The notes beneath the pieces are model-generated. The model saw nothing but the letters and a program-made list of their open reading frames with translations, was not told the DNA's origin and searched no databases. DNA of 38,233 nt from Saccharofermentans sp. GTDB taxonomy: Bacteria > Bacillota_A > Clostridia > Saccharofermentanales > Saccharofermentanaceae. Made by a program: the position numbers and the translations under genes. The DNA lies in assembly GCA_024695565.1 (NCBI GenBank), contig JAILHX010000035.1, positions 1 to 38,233 of the forward strand, written 5' to 3'. Shown piece after piece: positions 8,189-16,283 of this stretch; the first letter of the stretch is position 1; every line of letters begins with the position of its first letter.

Positions 8189-9931
8189 TTGATACCAAAA
8201 CTACTCAGATCTTTACGCCAGTATAAGAAGGATACGATCCTTGGCCTTGTATTCATTATCGGCGAAGTAATACTTGAAGTATTGATTCCGTTTATTACGT
8301 CACCCATGGTCAACAGTATCGAAGCGGGTGCAAATATGAACGATATCCTGAAGTCAGGTGTTTTCATTGCTCTTGCAGCTGTCGCTTCACTTGCCTGCGG
8401 AGCTTTTGCAGGTAAGTTCTCGGCGAGGGCTTCTGCAGGATTTGCAGGCAACCTCAGAGCCGATATCTTCAACAGAGTCCAGAAATTCTCATTCGGAAAC
8501 ATCGATAAGTTCTCGACATCATCTCTTGTAACGAGAATGACTACAGACATAACTACAGTCCAGAACGCATTCATGATGGCGATCAGGATCGCAGTAAGAG
8601 CACCTCTTATGTTCGCCTTTGCGATCGTCATGGCATATTTATTGGGCGGCTCACTTGCTACGACATTTGTTATCGTCGTTCCTGTAATGGCAGTCGGTCT
8701 CGTGATCATAGGTAAGCTCGCAATGCCTGCTTTCCGCGCCGTGTTCAAGAAGTATGACAAGCTCAACGAATCTATCGAAGAGAATGTCCGCGGTATGCGT
8801 GTCGTTAAGGGCTTTGCCAGAGAAGAGTACGAGAAGGATAAGTTCGGCAAGGCTTCGACCAACATCAGATTCGACTTTACGAAGGCTGAGAAGATCGTCG
8901 GCCTTAACGGTCCTCTTATGGAGATGTGCCTTTTCTTCAATGTGGCATTTATCCTCTATGTAGGATCCAAGCTCGTAATCGAGGGCAAGGGAGAGATCAT
9001 CAATGTAGGTCAGATCTCGGCTCTCATGACATACGGATTCCAGGTCCTCATGTCACTCATGATGGTATCCATGGTCTACGTTATGCTCACGATGTCTATT
9101 GAGGCAATAAGACGTATCGTTGAAGTTATTGATGAGCAACCTTCCATCACCAATCCCGCAAATCCTGTTATGGAAGTTGCTGACGGTTCTATTGATTTTC
9201 AGGACGTTGCGTTCAAGTATTCCGAGAATGCTGCAAGAGATGCGCTCTTTGATATCGACCTTCATATCGACAGCGGAATGTCAGTCGGTATCTTAGGCGG
9301 TACGGGTTCATCCAAGACCACGTTGATCCAGCTCATTCCGAGACTTTATGATGTTACCGCAGGCGAGGTAAAAGTCGGCGGCGTTCCCGTTAAGGATTAC
9401 GACATCAAGACATTAAGAGATGCCGTTTCAGTAGTTCTCCAGAAGAACGAACTGTTCTCCGGAACCATTGCAGAGAACCTCAGATGGGGTAACGAGAATG
9501 CGACGGATGAAGAGCTCGTTGCCGCCTGTAAGATAGCCCAGGCAGATGAGTTCGTCTCATCCTTCCCTGACGGATATGACACTTATATTGAGCAGGGCGG
9601 TACCAATGTATCCGGTGGTCAGAAGCAGAGACTCTGTATCGCACGTGCGCTCATCAAGCGTCCTAAGATCCTCATCCTCGATGATTCAACATCAGCCGTC
9701 GATACAAGAACTGATGCTCTCATCAGAAAGTGTTTCATGGAATATATTCCTGAGACTACGAAAATAATCATTGCACAGAGAGTTGCTTCCGTTCAGGAAT
9801 GCGACATGATCATAATCATGGACGGCGGTATGATCGCAGGCAAGGGAACTCACGAAGAGCTCCTCAAGTCCAATCCGATCTACCGTGAGATCTACGAAGA
9901 ACAGACGAAGGGAGGATCAGGTGATGAGTAA
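8189..9931 (+). CDS. ABC exporter half-transporter with degenerate nucleotide site
   Basis: A 580-residue fusion of a six-helix exporter membrane domain (residues ~1-310) and an ATPase domain. The Walker A is G-G-T-G-S-S-K-T, with Ser replacing a conserved Gly; the signature is normal (V-S-G-G-Q-K-Q-R). Walker B ends L-I-L-D-D, so the catalytic Glu is Asp, and the switch His is Gln (I-A-Q-R). These changes mark the degenerate-site half of an asymmetric heterodimer of the BmrC/LmrC type. The start is a TTG preceded by GGGAGG (8175-8180); no ATG fits. It overlaps its partner gene by 8 bases. The cargo (drug, lipid or peptide) is unknown. Confidence 0.9.
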   Translation: MIPKLLRSLRQYKKDTILGLVFIIGEVILEVLIPFITSPMVNSIEAGANMNDILKSGVFIALAAVASLACGAFAGKFSARASAGFAGNLRADIFNRVQKFSFGNIDKFSTSSLVTRMTTDITTVQNAFMMAIRIAVRAPLMFAFAIVMAYLLGGSLATTFVIVVPVMAVGLVIIGKLAMPAFRAVFKKYDKLNESIEENVRGMRVVKGFAREEYEKDKFGKASTNIRFDFTKAEKIVGLNGPLMEMCLFFNVAFILYVGSKLVIEGKGEIINVGQISALMTYGFQVLMSLMMVSMVYVMLTMSIEAIRRIVEVIDEQPSITNPANPVMEVADGSIDFQDVAFKYSENAARDALFDIDLHIDSGMSVGILGGTGSSKTTLIQLIPRLYDVTAGEVKVGGVPVKDYDIKTLRDAVSVVLQKNELFSGTIAENLRWGNENATDEELVAACKIAQADEFVSSFPDGYDTYIEQGGTNVSGGQKQRLCIARALIKRPKILILDDSTSAVDTRTDALIRKCFMEYIPETTKIIIAQRVASVQECDMIIIMDGGMIAGKGTHEELLKSNPIYREIYEEQTKGGSGDE

Positions 9932-11900
9932 TAAGACCAATACTCCCAAAAAGCCCGTAGAGGCAGCACCCGCACCCGGCGGAAGACACAGAGGACCTGC
10001 TTCCATGTCTCAGGTCGTCGGTTCCATGGGCAGTCTCAAGAAAGTCATAAAGTACTACGTTAAGTGTTCTCCGGTCCTCTTTGCGATCATCGTCGTATGC
10101 GCACTTGTAGGTGCCGTTACTGCAGCAGCTCCGGGCATTCTGCTCCAGAAGATCACTGCTATTATCGAGGCTTCATATAAGTCCGGTGACTGGGCAGGCG
10201 CCAGACCCCAGATCCTGGCCTATATCATTCCTCTTGTCTGCCTTTATGTAGTTGCCGTCTCACTCAGCATACTGCAGTCACAGCTTCAGGCTCATATCAC
10301 ACAGAGCTTCATGCACAGATTAAGAACAGATCTGTTCAACAAGATGCAGTCTCTGCCTCTCAGATATTTTGATACGCATAAGCACGGCGATATCATGAGC
10401 CACTACACAAACGATATCGACACCTTAAGACAGATGGTATCCCAGGCACTGCCGAACATCATCAGGGCAGGCGTTGTCGTAATCGCGGTTTTCGGGATCA
10501 TGATCTACTACAGCTTGTGGATGACGTTGATCGTTATTCTCGGAATCATCGTCATGATGATAGTTACGAGCAAGGTCGGCGCAGGTTCTGCCAAGTACTT
10601 CATCAGACAGCAAAAGGCCGTAGCTGCCACAGAAGGCTTCGTTCAGGAGATCATGAACGGACAGAAGGTAGTTAAGGTATTCAACCACGAGAAGAAGGTT
10701 ACAGAGGAATTCAACAAGGTAAATGACGGTCTCGTTGAAGACAGCGCGAAGGCTAACACTTATGCGAATATTCTGGCGCCGATCATCAACAACATCGGTA
10801 ATATCGTTTACGTTCTTCTCGCTGTAGGCGGCGGTCTCATGATCGCTCTTCACACACCGAACGTATCTATCTCCGGCATGATCTTCGACATCTCGCTCCT
10901 CGTACCGTTCCTCAACATGAGCAAGCAGTTCATGGGCAACATCAACCAGCTTACGATGCAGATGAACGCTATCGTCATGGCAGGTGCCGGAGCCCAGAGA
11001 ATTTTCGATCTGTTGGATCAGGAACCTGAGACGGACGACGGTTACGTAACTCTTGTTAATGCAAATATCGCAGCAGACGGCACGATCACGGAAGCTGATC
11101 ACAAGACAGGCCACTGGGCATGGAAGCATCCTCATAAGGCTGACGGCACGATCACTTATACAGAACTCAAGGGTGACGTATTGCTCGACGGCGTCGACTT
11201 CGGTTACGTTCCCGATAAGCAGGTCCTCTACGACGTATCTGTATTTGCAAAGCCCGGTCAGAAGGTTGCCTTCGTTGGTGCTACAGGTGCCGGCAAGACG
11301 ACGATCACAAACCTCATCAACCGTTTCTACGATATCGCTGACGGTAAGATCCGTTACGACGGCATCAACATCAATAAGATAAAGAAGAGAGATCTGAGAA
11401 GATCACTGGGTCTCGTTCTTCAGGAGACCAACCTCTTCACAGGTACGGTCATGGAGAACATCCGTTACGGCAGACTCGATGCAACAGATGAGGAGTGTAA
11501 GGAAGCTGCAAGACTCGCAGGCGCGGCTGACTTCATTGAGCGTCTCCCTAACGGTTACGACACCGAGCTCACCAACAACGGTGCCAACTTCTCCCAGGGT
11601 CAGAGACAGCTCCTCGCCATCGCCAGAGCGGCAGTAGCTGATCCGCCGGTAATGATCCTCGACGAAGCTACGTCTTCAATCGATACCCGTACAGAGGCAA
11701 TCGTCCAGCGCGGTATGGATAAGCTCATGGAAGGCCGCACGGTATTCGTTATCGCTCACCGTCTGTCGACCGTCATGAACTCCGATGTCATCATGGTGCT
11801 TGATCACGGCAGGATCATCGAGCGCGGTTCACACGAGCAGCTCATCGCTGAGAAAGGTACATACTATCAGCTTTACACCGGCGCATTCGAACTCGAGTAA
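9924..11900 (+). CDS. ABC exporter half-transporter with canonical nucleotide site
   Basis: The 658-residue partner starts at the ATG at 9924, inside the end of the previous gene and behind GGGAGG; an earlier in-frame start at 9885 has no reason to be used. An N-terminal Pro/Ala/Gly-rich segment (~45 residues) precedes six membrane helices. The ATPase has G-A-T-G-A-G-K-T, Walker B M-I-L-D-E-A with the catalytic Glu, and I-A-H-R, but its signature is F-S-Q-G-Q instead of SGGQ. This pairs exactly with the defects of the partner: one good and one degenerate composite site. An extra ~45-residue Asp/Thr-rich insertion lies between the membrane and ATPase domains (near residues 375-425). Confidence 0.92.
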   Translation: MSNKTNTPKKPVEAAPAPGGRHRGPASMSQVVGSMGSLKKVIKYYVKCSPVLFAIIVVCALVGAVTAAAPGILLQKITAIIEASYKSGDWAGARPQILAYIIPLVCLYVVAVSLSILQSQLQAHITQSFMHRLRTDLFNKMQSLPLRYFDTHKHGDIMSHYTNDIDTLRQMVSQALPNIIRAGVVVIAVFGIMIYYSLWMTLIVILGIIVMMIVTSKVGAGSAKYFIRQQKAVAATEGFVQEIMNGQKVVKVFNHEKKVTEEFNKVNDGLVEDSAKANTYANILAPIINNIGNIVYVLLAVGGGLMIALHTPNVSISGMIFDISLLVPFLNMSKQFMGNINQLTMQMNAIVMAGAGAQRIFDLLDQEPETDDGYVTLVNANIAADGTITEADHKTGHWAWKHPHKADGTITYTELKGDVLLDGVDFGYVPDKQVLYDVSVFAKPGQKVAFVGATGAGKTTITNLINRFYDIADGKIRYDGININKIKKRDLRRSLGLVLQETNLFTGTVMENIRYGRLDATDEECKEAARLAGAADFIERLPNGYDTELTNNGANFSQGQRQLLAIARAAVADPPVMILDEATSSIDTRTEAIVQRGMDKLMEGRTVFVIAHRLSTVMNSDVIMVLDHGRIIERGSHEQLIAEKGTYYQLYTGAFELE

Positions 11901-11943
11901 TACTGCTGTTTTAAGCGGGATAAAAGAACTGAATAATACTTGT

Positions 11944-11980
11944 AGAGGCTGTCTTTATGTTGAGGCAGCCTCTTTGAATT
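11944..11980 (+). terminator. Rho-independent terminator of the ABC exporter operon
   Basis: AGAGGCTG and CAGCCTCT form the main stem, with extra wobble pairs inside, followed by TTGAATTTTG. It lies ~45 bases after the second ABC gene. Confidence 0.8.
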
Positions 11981-12025
11981 TTGTGGGGCATTCCTGCGGC
12001 TGATATAGGAACTGAACGCTCCAAA

Positions 12026-12034
12026 TGGTATAAT
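12026..12034 (+). promoter_or_regulatory. Extended -10 promoter of the lipoprotein gene
   Basis: TGGTATAAT (12026-12034) is a perfect extended -10 element. No clear -35 hexamer is visible at 17 bases. It lies ~50 bases before the lipoprotein ATG and after the ABC operon terminator. Confidence 0.6.
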
Positions 12035-12082
12035 CAAAAATCAATGAGAAAGGGATAATAGACAAAAGGGGATAGTAAGTTT

Positions 12083-12979
12083 ATGAAGAGACGTTTGGTA
12101 GCGATTTTGCTGATTTCCGCGTTATCCCTGTCGTTGACAGGGTGCTTCGGAAACACCAGAAACCCGTTTGCTGACGATGAAGACGAAGAAGATCCGACCA
12201 CGGAATACTTTGAAGATGATGAGGAAGACGTAAGACCTCTTCTGGATCTGAACGACCTTAAATATGTTGATGCGGAAGAAACATTCGACGATTATTATGT
12301 TTCTGATGTGGACACACCGTGGGGAGTCGGCAAGGATCTTAAGATGGCAGACGGCACAGTCCGTAATTATTTCTGTGATTACTGCTTCGATTCCAGTTAC
12401 AACATTGTCAATGAGAACATGAACTATATAGCGACGGTAAGCAGACCGATCGTTACCGTTTTCGATTCCACGATCGAAGGCTATGTAATCTACGAAGTAA
12501 CATATACCCAGCTCTTCCCGATATGCTCGAGAGAGCCCGGCAGTGTATACATGTCATTCTTCTCATATCACAACGTCGGCTATGTAGACTTCTATACTGG
12601 TGCTACATTCCCTACGGTCAACATGTCCACCCAGATCGACAGTTTCCGTGTATCCGGTGACGTCATCTACGACGGAACAAGATACAACGTAGCTTATTAC
12701 GAATACCGTGAAGACGAAGTCTTGAGCAGCGACTATGAACTGCAGTCAGACGGATACTATATCAACAGGACCACGGTTCAGATCACTTCAACATCTTACT
12801 TCCTCGTTCCTGAAGGTTATGACGGGATCCTGCTCTACGTCTATATCGGATATGACTTCGATAAGTCCGCAGAAGAAGTCCTGGCAGATGACGATGCTTA
12901 CTTCACACCTCCGGGATACTTCGGAGACGACGAGAATCTGGACGACTACGTGTTCTTCGGAATCAACGCTCCCGAGTAA
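12083..12979 (+). CDS. Hypothetical lipoprotein
   Basis: A 298-residue secreted protein of unknown function. The start M-K-R-R is followed by a hydrophobic stretch and the lipobox L-T-G-C, with the lipidated Cys at residue 21. An acidic low-complexity linker (Asp/Glu-rich, residues ~30-52) follows. The mature part is rich in Tyr, Asp and Thr with alternating strand-like hydrophobics, suggesting a beta-rich domain on the outer face of the membrane. AGGGGAT precedes the ATG. It has its own promoter and terminator and so appears monocistronic. I recognise no family motif. Confidence 0.85.
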   Translation: MKRRLVAILLISALSLSLTGCFGNTRNPFADDEDEEDPTTEYFEDDEEDVRPLLDLNDLKYVDAEETFDDYYVSDVDTPWGVGKDLKMADGTVRNYFCDYCFDSSYNIVNENMNYIATVSRPIVTVFDSTIEGYVIYEVTYTQLFPICSREPGSVYMSFFSYHNVGYVDFYTGATFPTVNMSTQIDSFRVSGDVIYDGTRYNVAYYEYREDEVLSSDYELQSDGYYINRTTVQITSTSYFLVPEGYDGILLYVYIGYDFDKSAEEVLADDDAYFTPPGYFGDDENLDDYVFFGINAPE

Positions 12980-13000
12980 TCGTAATTCAAAGTAGAAGAG

Positions 13001-13048
13001 AACGTCTCATAAGTGTGTTATACCGCTTGTGAGGCGTTTTTGTTTTTG
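13001..13048 (+). terminator. Rho-independent terminator of the lipoprotein gene
   Basis: AACGTCTCATAAG and CTTGTGAGGCGTT pair with a 10-base loop and two wobble pairs, followed by TTTGTTTTTG. Confidence 0.85.
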
Positions 13049-13096
13049 TTGCTCGAAAAGCTGATTCCGCGGCTGCCCCGTCAGACGCACCCAACC

Positions 13097-13124
13097 AAAA
13101 GGCTGCCTCGAGAAGAAGACAGCC
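13097..13124 (-). terminator. Rho-independent terminator of the SCIFF maturase gene
   Basis: On the minus strand GGCTGTCT and AGGCAGCC pair around an 8-base loop, followed by TTTTGG. It lies ~10 bases after the maturase stop. Confidence 0.7.
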
Positions 13125-13134
13125 CCTCAATTAC

Positions 13135-14520
13135 TTATTCTTTTTTCTCGCCGGGTTGCTCTAATCCTGAAGTCAGGAGCTTTACCGCGATTGCGCATTC
13201 GATCCTCTTGCGGAAGATATCGCAGCCCATCTCGTAGATGCCGTTGATATCACCTGAAGCATGATAGGAATTGGCTGCGCAGCCACCGGAGCAGTAGAGC
13301 TTTGCCCAGCAGTCTCTGCACTCGGGACGGCTGTATGCGTTGCAGGAAGCAAACTTGTCCTGAAGCTCCAAGTTCTGTACGCCATCGTAGATAGAACCCA
13401 TCTTATATGCTTCGTCGCCTACGAACTGGTGGCAGGGATAGAGGTCACCCCAGGGAGTGACAGCCAGGTATTCCGTTCCGGAACCGCAGCCTGCTATCCT
13501 CTTGTAGATGCAGGGACCGCATGTGAGATCGAGCATATAGTGGTAGAAGGTGAAGGGTCTGCCTTCATTGTAGCGCTCGACCATAAGGCGGGCGAGTTCT
13601 TCGTACTGTTCGAAGACAGTAGGCAGATCTTCCTTTGTGATCGCAGAAGGGCTTGAAGGATCTGTAACAACGGGCTCCATGGAGAGCTCGGTGAATCCCA
13701 AGTCCAGCATCTGCCTGATATCGTTTACGAAGTCTATGTTGTGGTGCGTGAATGTTCCGCGCATGTAGTAGCTTAAGTTGCCGCGCTTTGCTACGAACTT
13801 CTGGAAGTTCGGAACGATCCTGTCGTAAGAACCGTTGCCTGCGTAATCGACACGGAACCTGTCATTGACTTCTTTACGGCCGTCCAGCGAGAGGACGACG
13901 TTATGCATCTCGCGGTTGGCGAACTCTGTGACTTCATCGTCAAGGAGAATGCCGTTTGTCGTGAGAGTGAAGCGGATATTCTTATTGTGGATCTTCTCCT
14001 GATTTCTGCCGTATTCAACGAGCTTCTTGCAGACGTCCCAGTTCATCAGTGGTTCGCCGCCGAAGAAGTCGATATCAAGATTCTTGTGGAAACCGGAATT
14101 CTCGATGAGGAAATCGATAGCTCTCTTTCCGACCTCATAGCTCATTATGGCGCGCTCGCCATGGTACTTGCCCTGGCTCGCGAAGCAGTAAGAACAGTTG
14201 AGGTTGCATGTGTGTGCAACGTGGAGGCACAAAGCCTTTATCTTGATGTTCTTCTTGCGGAAATCCTTTGCCAGATGTTCGTATTTGTCGGGAGCATAGA
14301 GCTTGCCTGCGGTCTTGAGGCTATCAATGTCGGCGATGCATTCTTCGGCATCTGCTCTGGAGATGCCGTGCTTGGCAATAGCTTTCTCGATTACTTCTTC
14401 CGCAGGTTCGTTCTCGTACCATTGGATCATGTCGTAAGCGACTTCATCAACCATATGGATAGAGCCCGAGTAGCAGTCGAGCACGATGTTAAGGCCGTCA
14501 AATTGGTAGCAGTGGATCAT
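13135..14520 (-). CDS. SCIFF ranthipeptide radical SAM maturase (SPASM)
   Basis: A 461-residue radical SAM/SPASM enzyme that installs Cys-derived thioether links in the SCIFF peptide encoded just upstream; CteB of Clostridium thermocellum is the characterised relative. The N-terminus has a RiPP-recognition-like segment (residues 1-~85). The radical SAM cluster is C105-x3-C109-x2-C112, followed by G-G-E-P at ~154-157. The C-terminal SPASM region carries many cysteines (334, 337, 345, 363, 393, 401, 404, 410, 414, 433), enough for two auxiliary [4Fe-4S] clusters. The opening M-I-H-C-Y-Q-F supports this start, although the ribosome site (GGAAACGAG) is weak. A terminator lies between it and the peptide gene, so its expression depends on readthrough. 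Confidence 0.93.
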   Translation of the reverse strand: MIHCYQFDGLNIVLDCYSGSIHMVDEVAYDMIQWYENEPAEEVIEKAIAKHGISRADAEECIADIDSLKTAGKLYAPDKYEHLAKDFRKKNIKIKALCLHVAHTCNLNCSYCFASQGKYHGERAIMSYEVGKRAIDFLIENSGFHKNLDIDFFGGEPLMNWDVCKKLVEYGRNQEKIHNKNIRFTLTTNGILLDDEVTEFANREMHNVVLSLDGRKEVNDRFRVDYAGNGSYDRIVPNFQKFVAKRGNLSYYMRGTFTHHNIDFVNDIRQMLDLGFTELSMEPVVTDPSSPSAITKEDLPTVFEQYEELARLMVERYNEGRPFTFYHYMLDLTCGPCIYKRIAGCGSGTEYLAVTPWGDLYPCHQFVGDEAYKMGSIYDGVQNLELQDKFASCNAYSRPECRDCWAKLYCSGGCAANSYHASGDINGIYEMGCDIFRKRIECAIAVKLLTSGLEQPGEKKE

Positions 14521-14537
14521 AAATATCTCGTTTCCAT

Positions 14538-14570
14538 AAAAAAAGGTCCCACGTCAAAATGAGACCTTTA
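14538..14570 (-). terminator. Terminator between SCIFF peptide and maturase genes
   Basis: On the minus strand AAAGGTCTC and GGGACCTTT pair around an 11-base loop and run into seven T. It lies 21 bases after the peptide stop and ~18 bases before the maturase ATG, with no promoter between, so it should act as a leaky terminator that lowers maturase output relative to the peptide. Confidence 0.85.
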
Positions 14571-14590
14571 AGCTTCAAAATAAAACTGAA

Positions 14591-14737
14591 TTACTCAGCA
14601 AGCTTCTCGCAAGGCTGGTTAGCAACACCGCAAGATGTCTTGCATGCTGACTGGCAAGATGTCTGGCACTCGCCGCATCCGCCTTCCTTAGCTGACTTCT
14701 CGAGATCTCTTGTCTCAACTGTAACGATTCTTGTCAT
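14591..14737 (-). CDS. SCIFF ranthipeptide precursor (six cysteines in forty-five)
   Basis: A 48-residue peptide that I translated directly from the minus strand. It has six cysteines at 21, 24, 28, 32, 36 and 43. The core reads C-G-E-C-Q-T-S-C-Q-S-A-C-K-T-S-C, then G-V-A-N-Q-P-C; the N-terminal 20 residues (starting M-T-R-I-V-T-V) form the leader. The C-x3-C spacing with Thr/Ser between cysteines and the NQPC tail are hallmarks of SCIFF peptides. Shine-Dalgarno AGGGAGAT lies just before the ATG. A promoter with perfect spacing lies upstream, and the maturase follows after a terminator. The residue after C36 is Gly, where I recall Thr in most SCIFF peptides. Confidence 0.96.
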   Translation of the reverse strand: MTRIVTVETRDLEKSAKEGGCGECQTSCQSACKTSCGVANQPCEKLAE

Positions 14738-14769
14738 ATTAAGTAATCTCCCTTTTTTATAATACGAGA

Positions 14770-14798
14770 ATTATACTTTGAAGGAATTGAACCGTCAA
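14770..14798 (-). promoter_or_regulatory. Sigma-A-type promoter of the SCIFF locus
   Basis: On the minus strand TTGACG (14793-14798) and TATAAT (14770-14775) are separated by exactly 17 bases, ~33 bases before the peptide ATG. The -35 hexamer contains the TGA stop codon of the upstream decarboxylase-like gene. Confidence 0.88.
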
Positions 14799-16180
14799 GG
14801 CAAGACGGGTATCAGTCCCTGATAAGATCTTCCTCCGCCTAGCTTGAGCTGGATATCGCCCGATGAGAGGAGCCTTATCGTATCTTCCGTTATGATCTCG
14901 CCCGGCATAACAAGCGGGATCCCGGGCGGGAACCCGTAGATGAATTCTCCTGACACGCGGCCTACGCAGTATTCAGGCTCTAATTCGACGCAGCGCAGTC
15001 TGTCCTGTGCAGCCTCCCTTAACGTCATCGCGAATCTCGGGAACGGTCTTGAGACGAAGTTTGCCGGGATATAGTATCCGTCCATCGCGTTGTCGGTGGC
15101 GATAACCGCATCACAGAACCGCTTCAATGTCTCTTCCGTGTCGCCGATGCCTGTCATGGCGATCAGGTGAGACGGGAAGCTCGCTTCGCACTCGATATTG
15201 AATGTTCCTCTCAGGTACTCGAAAAGACTGTTGCCCATTCCCATCAGAACAAACTTCGACCGTTCTCTCACGGGGGCCTGCCAGAGCCTGAAGTTCCTTA
15301 ATGAACTGAGATTACTCTCAGCGTGGGTGATCGCATCTTCCCACGGCTTCAGAAGATCAGGTCCCTTGGAATTAAGCTGTGCGAGGCTCTTCGAGATGCC
15401 CTGCAAAAGGATATATGATGGGCTCGAGGTCTCGAAAATATCAAGGCCGCGTCTTATAAGCGGCACTTCTATCGGGCACCCCTCGTGGCGCAGCATGACG
15501 GCCGTCTGAGTAGGAGATGACAGGGTCTTATGAAGGCTCTTTATCACCAGATCGCCTCTGGCATCAGGGCCGAAGAAGCTGTCGTCCAGTCCCAGATGTG
15601 CGCCGTGAGCGCTGTCAGTGATGAGGATAGCGTCGTATTTCCTGGTTATCCTGAATATCTCGTCCGTATCAGACAGGACACCTTCATATGTGGGTGATGT
15701 GATGATGACGGTCTTAATAGACGGGTCTCTTGCGAGGTTCCTCTCGATGTCTGAAGCCGAGATGTGACCTGCAAATGGGAGTTCGGGATCGAATGCCGGC
15801 ATGAGCGGGACGATGGTTGAACCCGTGAGTTCGATCGCGTTCCATACTGCCAGATGACAGTTCATGGCAGTTAAGATTTTCGAGCCCGGATTAAGAACGG
15901 AGGCACTCCAGATTGCCGATAGCAGCAGGGCGGTAGAACCGTTAACGGAAAGGAATGCATTCTCAGCCTTCCAGAGCGATGCTGCGCAGTCTTCCATGTC
16001 TTTGAGAAGACCTTCGGGCGAGTGGAGATTGTCGAATCCGCCGATCTCGGTGATATCGCGCATGAATGCCTGAGATACGAAGTCAGGATTGCGCTTGCCG
16101 CCCGGCATGTGCATGGGCAGCGGATTGGTTCCCAAGTAGAGCTTCAATGCCGCTCCGAGCCTGTCGTTATCGTATTTCAT
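14795..16180 (-). CDS. Orn/Lys/Arg decarboxylase-family PLP enzyme
   Basis: A 461-residue fold-type I PLP enzyme of the ornithine/lysine/arginine decarboxylase group, which makes putrescine, cadaverine or agmatine. Visible are M-P-G-G-K-R-N near residue 25 (family usual M-P-G-H-K), a PLP-phosphate motif N-G-S-T-A, T-D-S-A-H-G-A-H near 195 (usual D-E-A-H-G-A-H), and S-L-H-K-T with the Schiff-base lysine. The His-to-Gly and Glu-to-Ser changes at two conserved positions make the substrate less certain. Length matches the shorter YaaO/SpeA type of Firmicutes. A GGAAGGG ribosome site precedes the ATG. Its stop overlaps the SCIFF promoter; a functional link to SCIFF is not shown. Confidence 0.82.
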   Translation of the reverse strand: MKYDNDRLGAALKLYLGTNPLPMHMPGGKRNPDFVSQAFMRDITEIGGFDNLHSPEGLLKDMEDCAASLWKAENAFLSVNGSTALLLSAIWSASVLNPGSKILTAMNCHLAVWNAIELTGSTIVPLMPAFDPELPFAGHISASDIERNLARDPSIKTVIITSPTYEGVLSDTDEIFRITRKYDAILITDSAHGAHLGLDDSFFGPDARGDLVIKSLHKTLSSPTQTAVMLRHEGCPIEVPLIRRGLDIFETSSPSYILLQGISKSLAQLNSKGPDLLKPWEDAITHAESNLSSLRNFRLWQAPVRERSKFVLMGMGNSLFEYLRGTFNIECEASFPSHLIAMTGIGDTEETLKRFCDAVIATDNAMDGYYIPANFVSRPFPRFAMTLREAAQDRLRCVELEPEYCVGRVSGEFIYGFPPGIPLVMPGEIITEDTIRLLSSGDIQLKLGGGRSYQGLIPVLP

Positions 16181-16230
16181 ATGAGTGCCCTTCCTTTACT
16201 TGTAAGTTAACACAAAACCGTGATACTCAC

Positions 16231-16260
16231 AAAAAAAAGGGCTGTCATCTGACAGCCCTC
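16231..16260 (-). terminator. Rho-independent terminator of the pseudo-HD gene
   Basis: On the minus strand AGGGCTGTCA and TGACAGCCCT form a perfect 10-bp stem followed by eight T, ~25 bases past the stop at 16284. Confidence 0.93.
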
Positions 16261-16283
16261 GTAGAATTAATCAACTTGATCGA

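Noticed and set aside
8023..8940. A 305-codon open frame on the minus strand opposite the first ABC gene
   Set aside because: It lies antisense to a well-supported ABC exporter, has no ribosome site and no family motif; it is a shadow of codon bias.
13903..14562. A 219-codon plus-strand frame opposite the SCIFF maturase
   Set aside because: Fully antisense to the radical SAM gene, with hydrophobic composition typical of complement reading; no ribosome site.
8189..14737. The ABC exporter as dedicated transporter of the SCIFF peptide
   Set aside because: It is on the opposite strand, separated by a lipoprotein gene and terminators, and has no peptidase C39 domain; nothing in the sequence links them.
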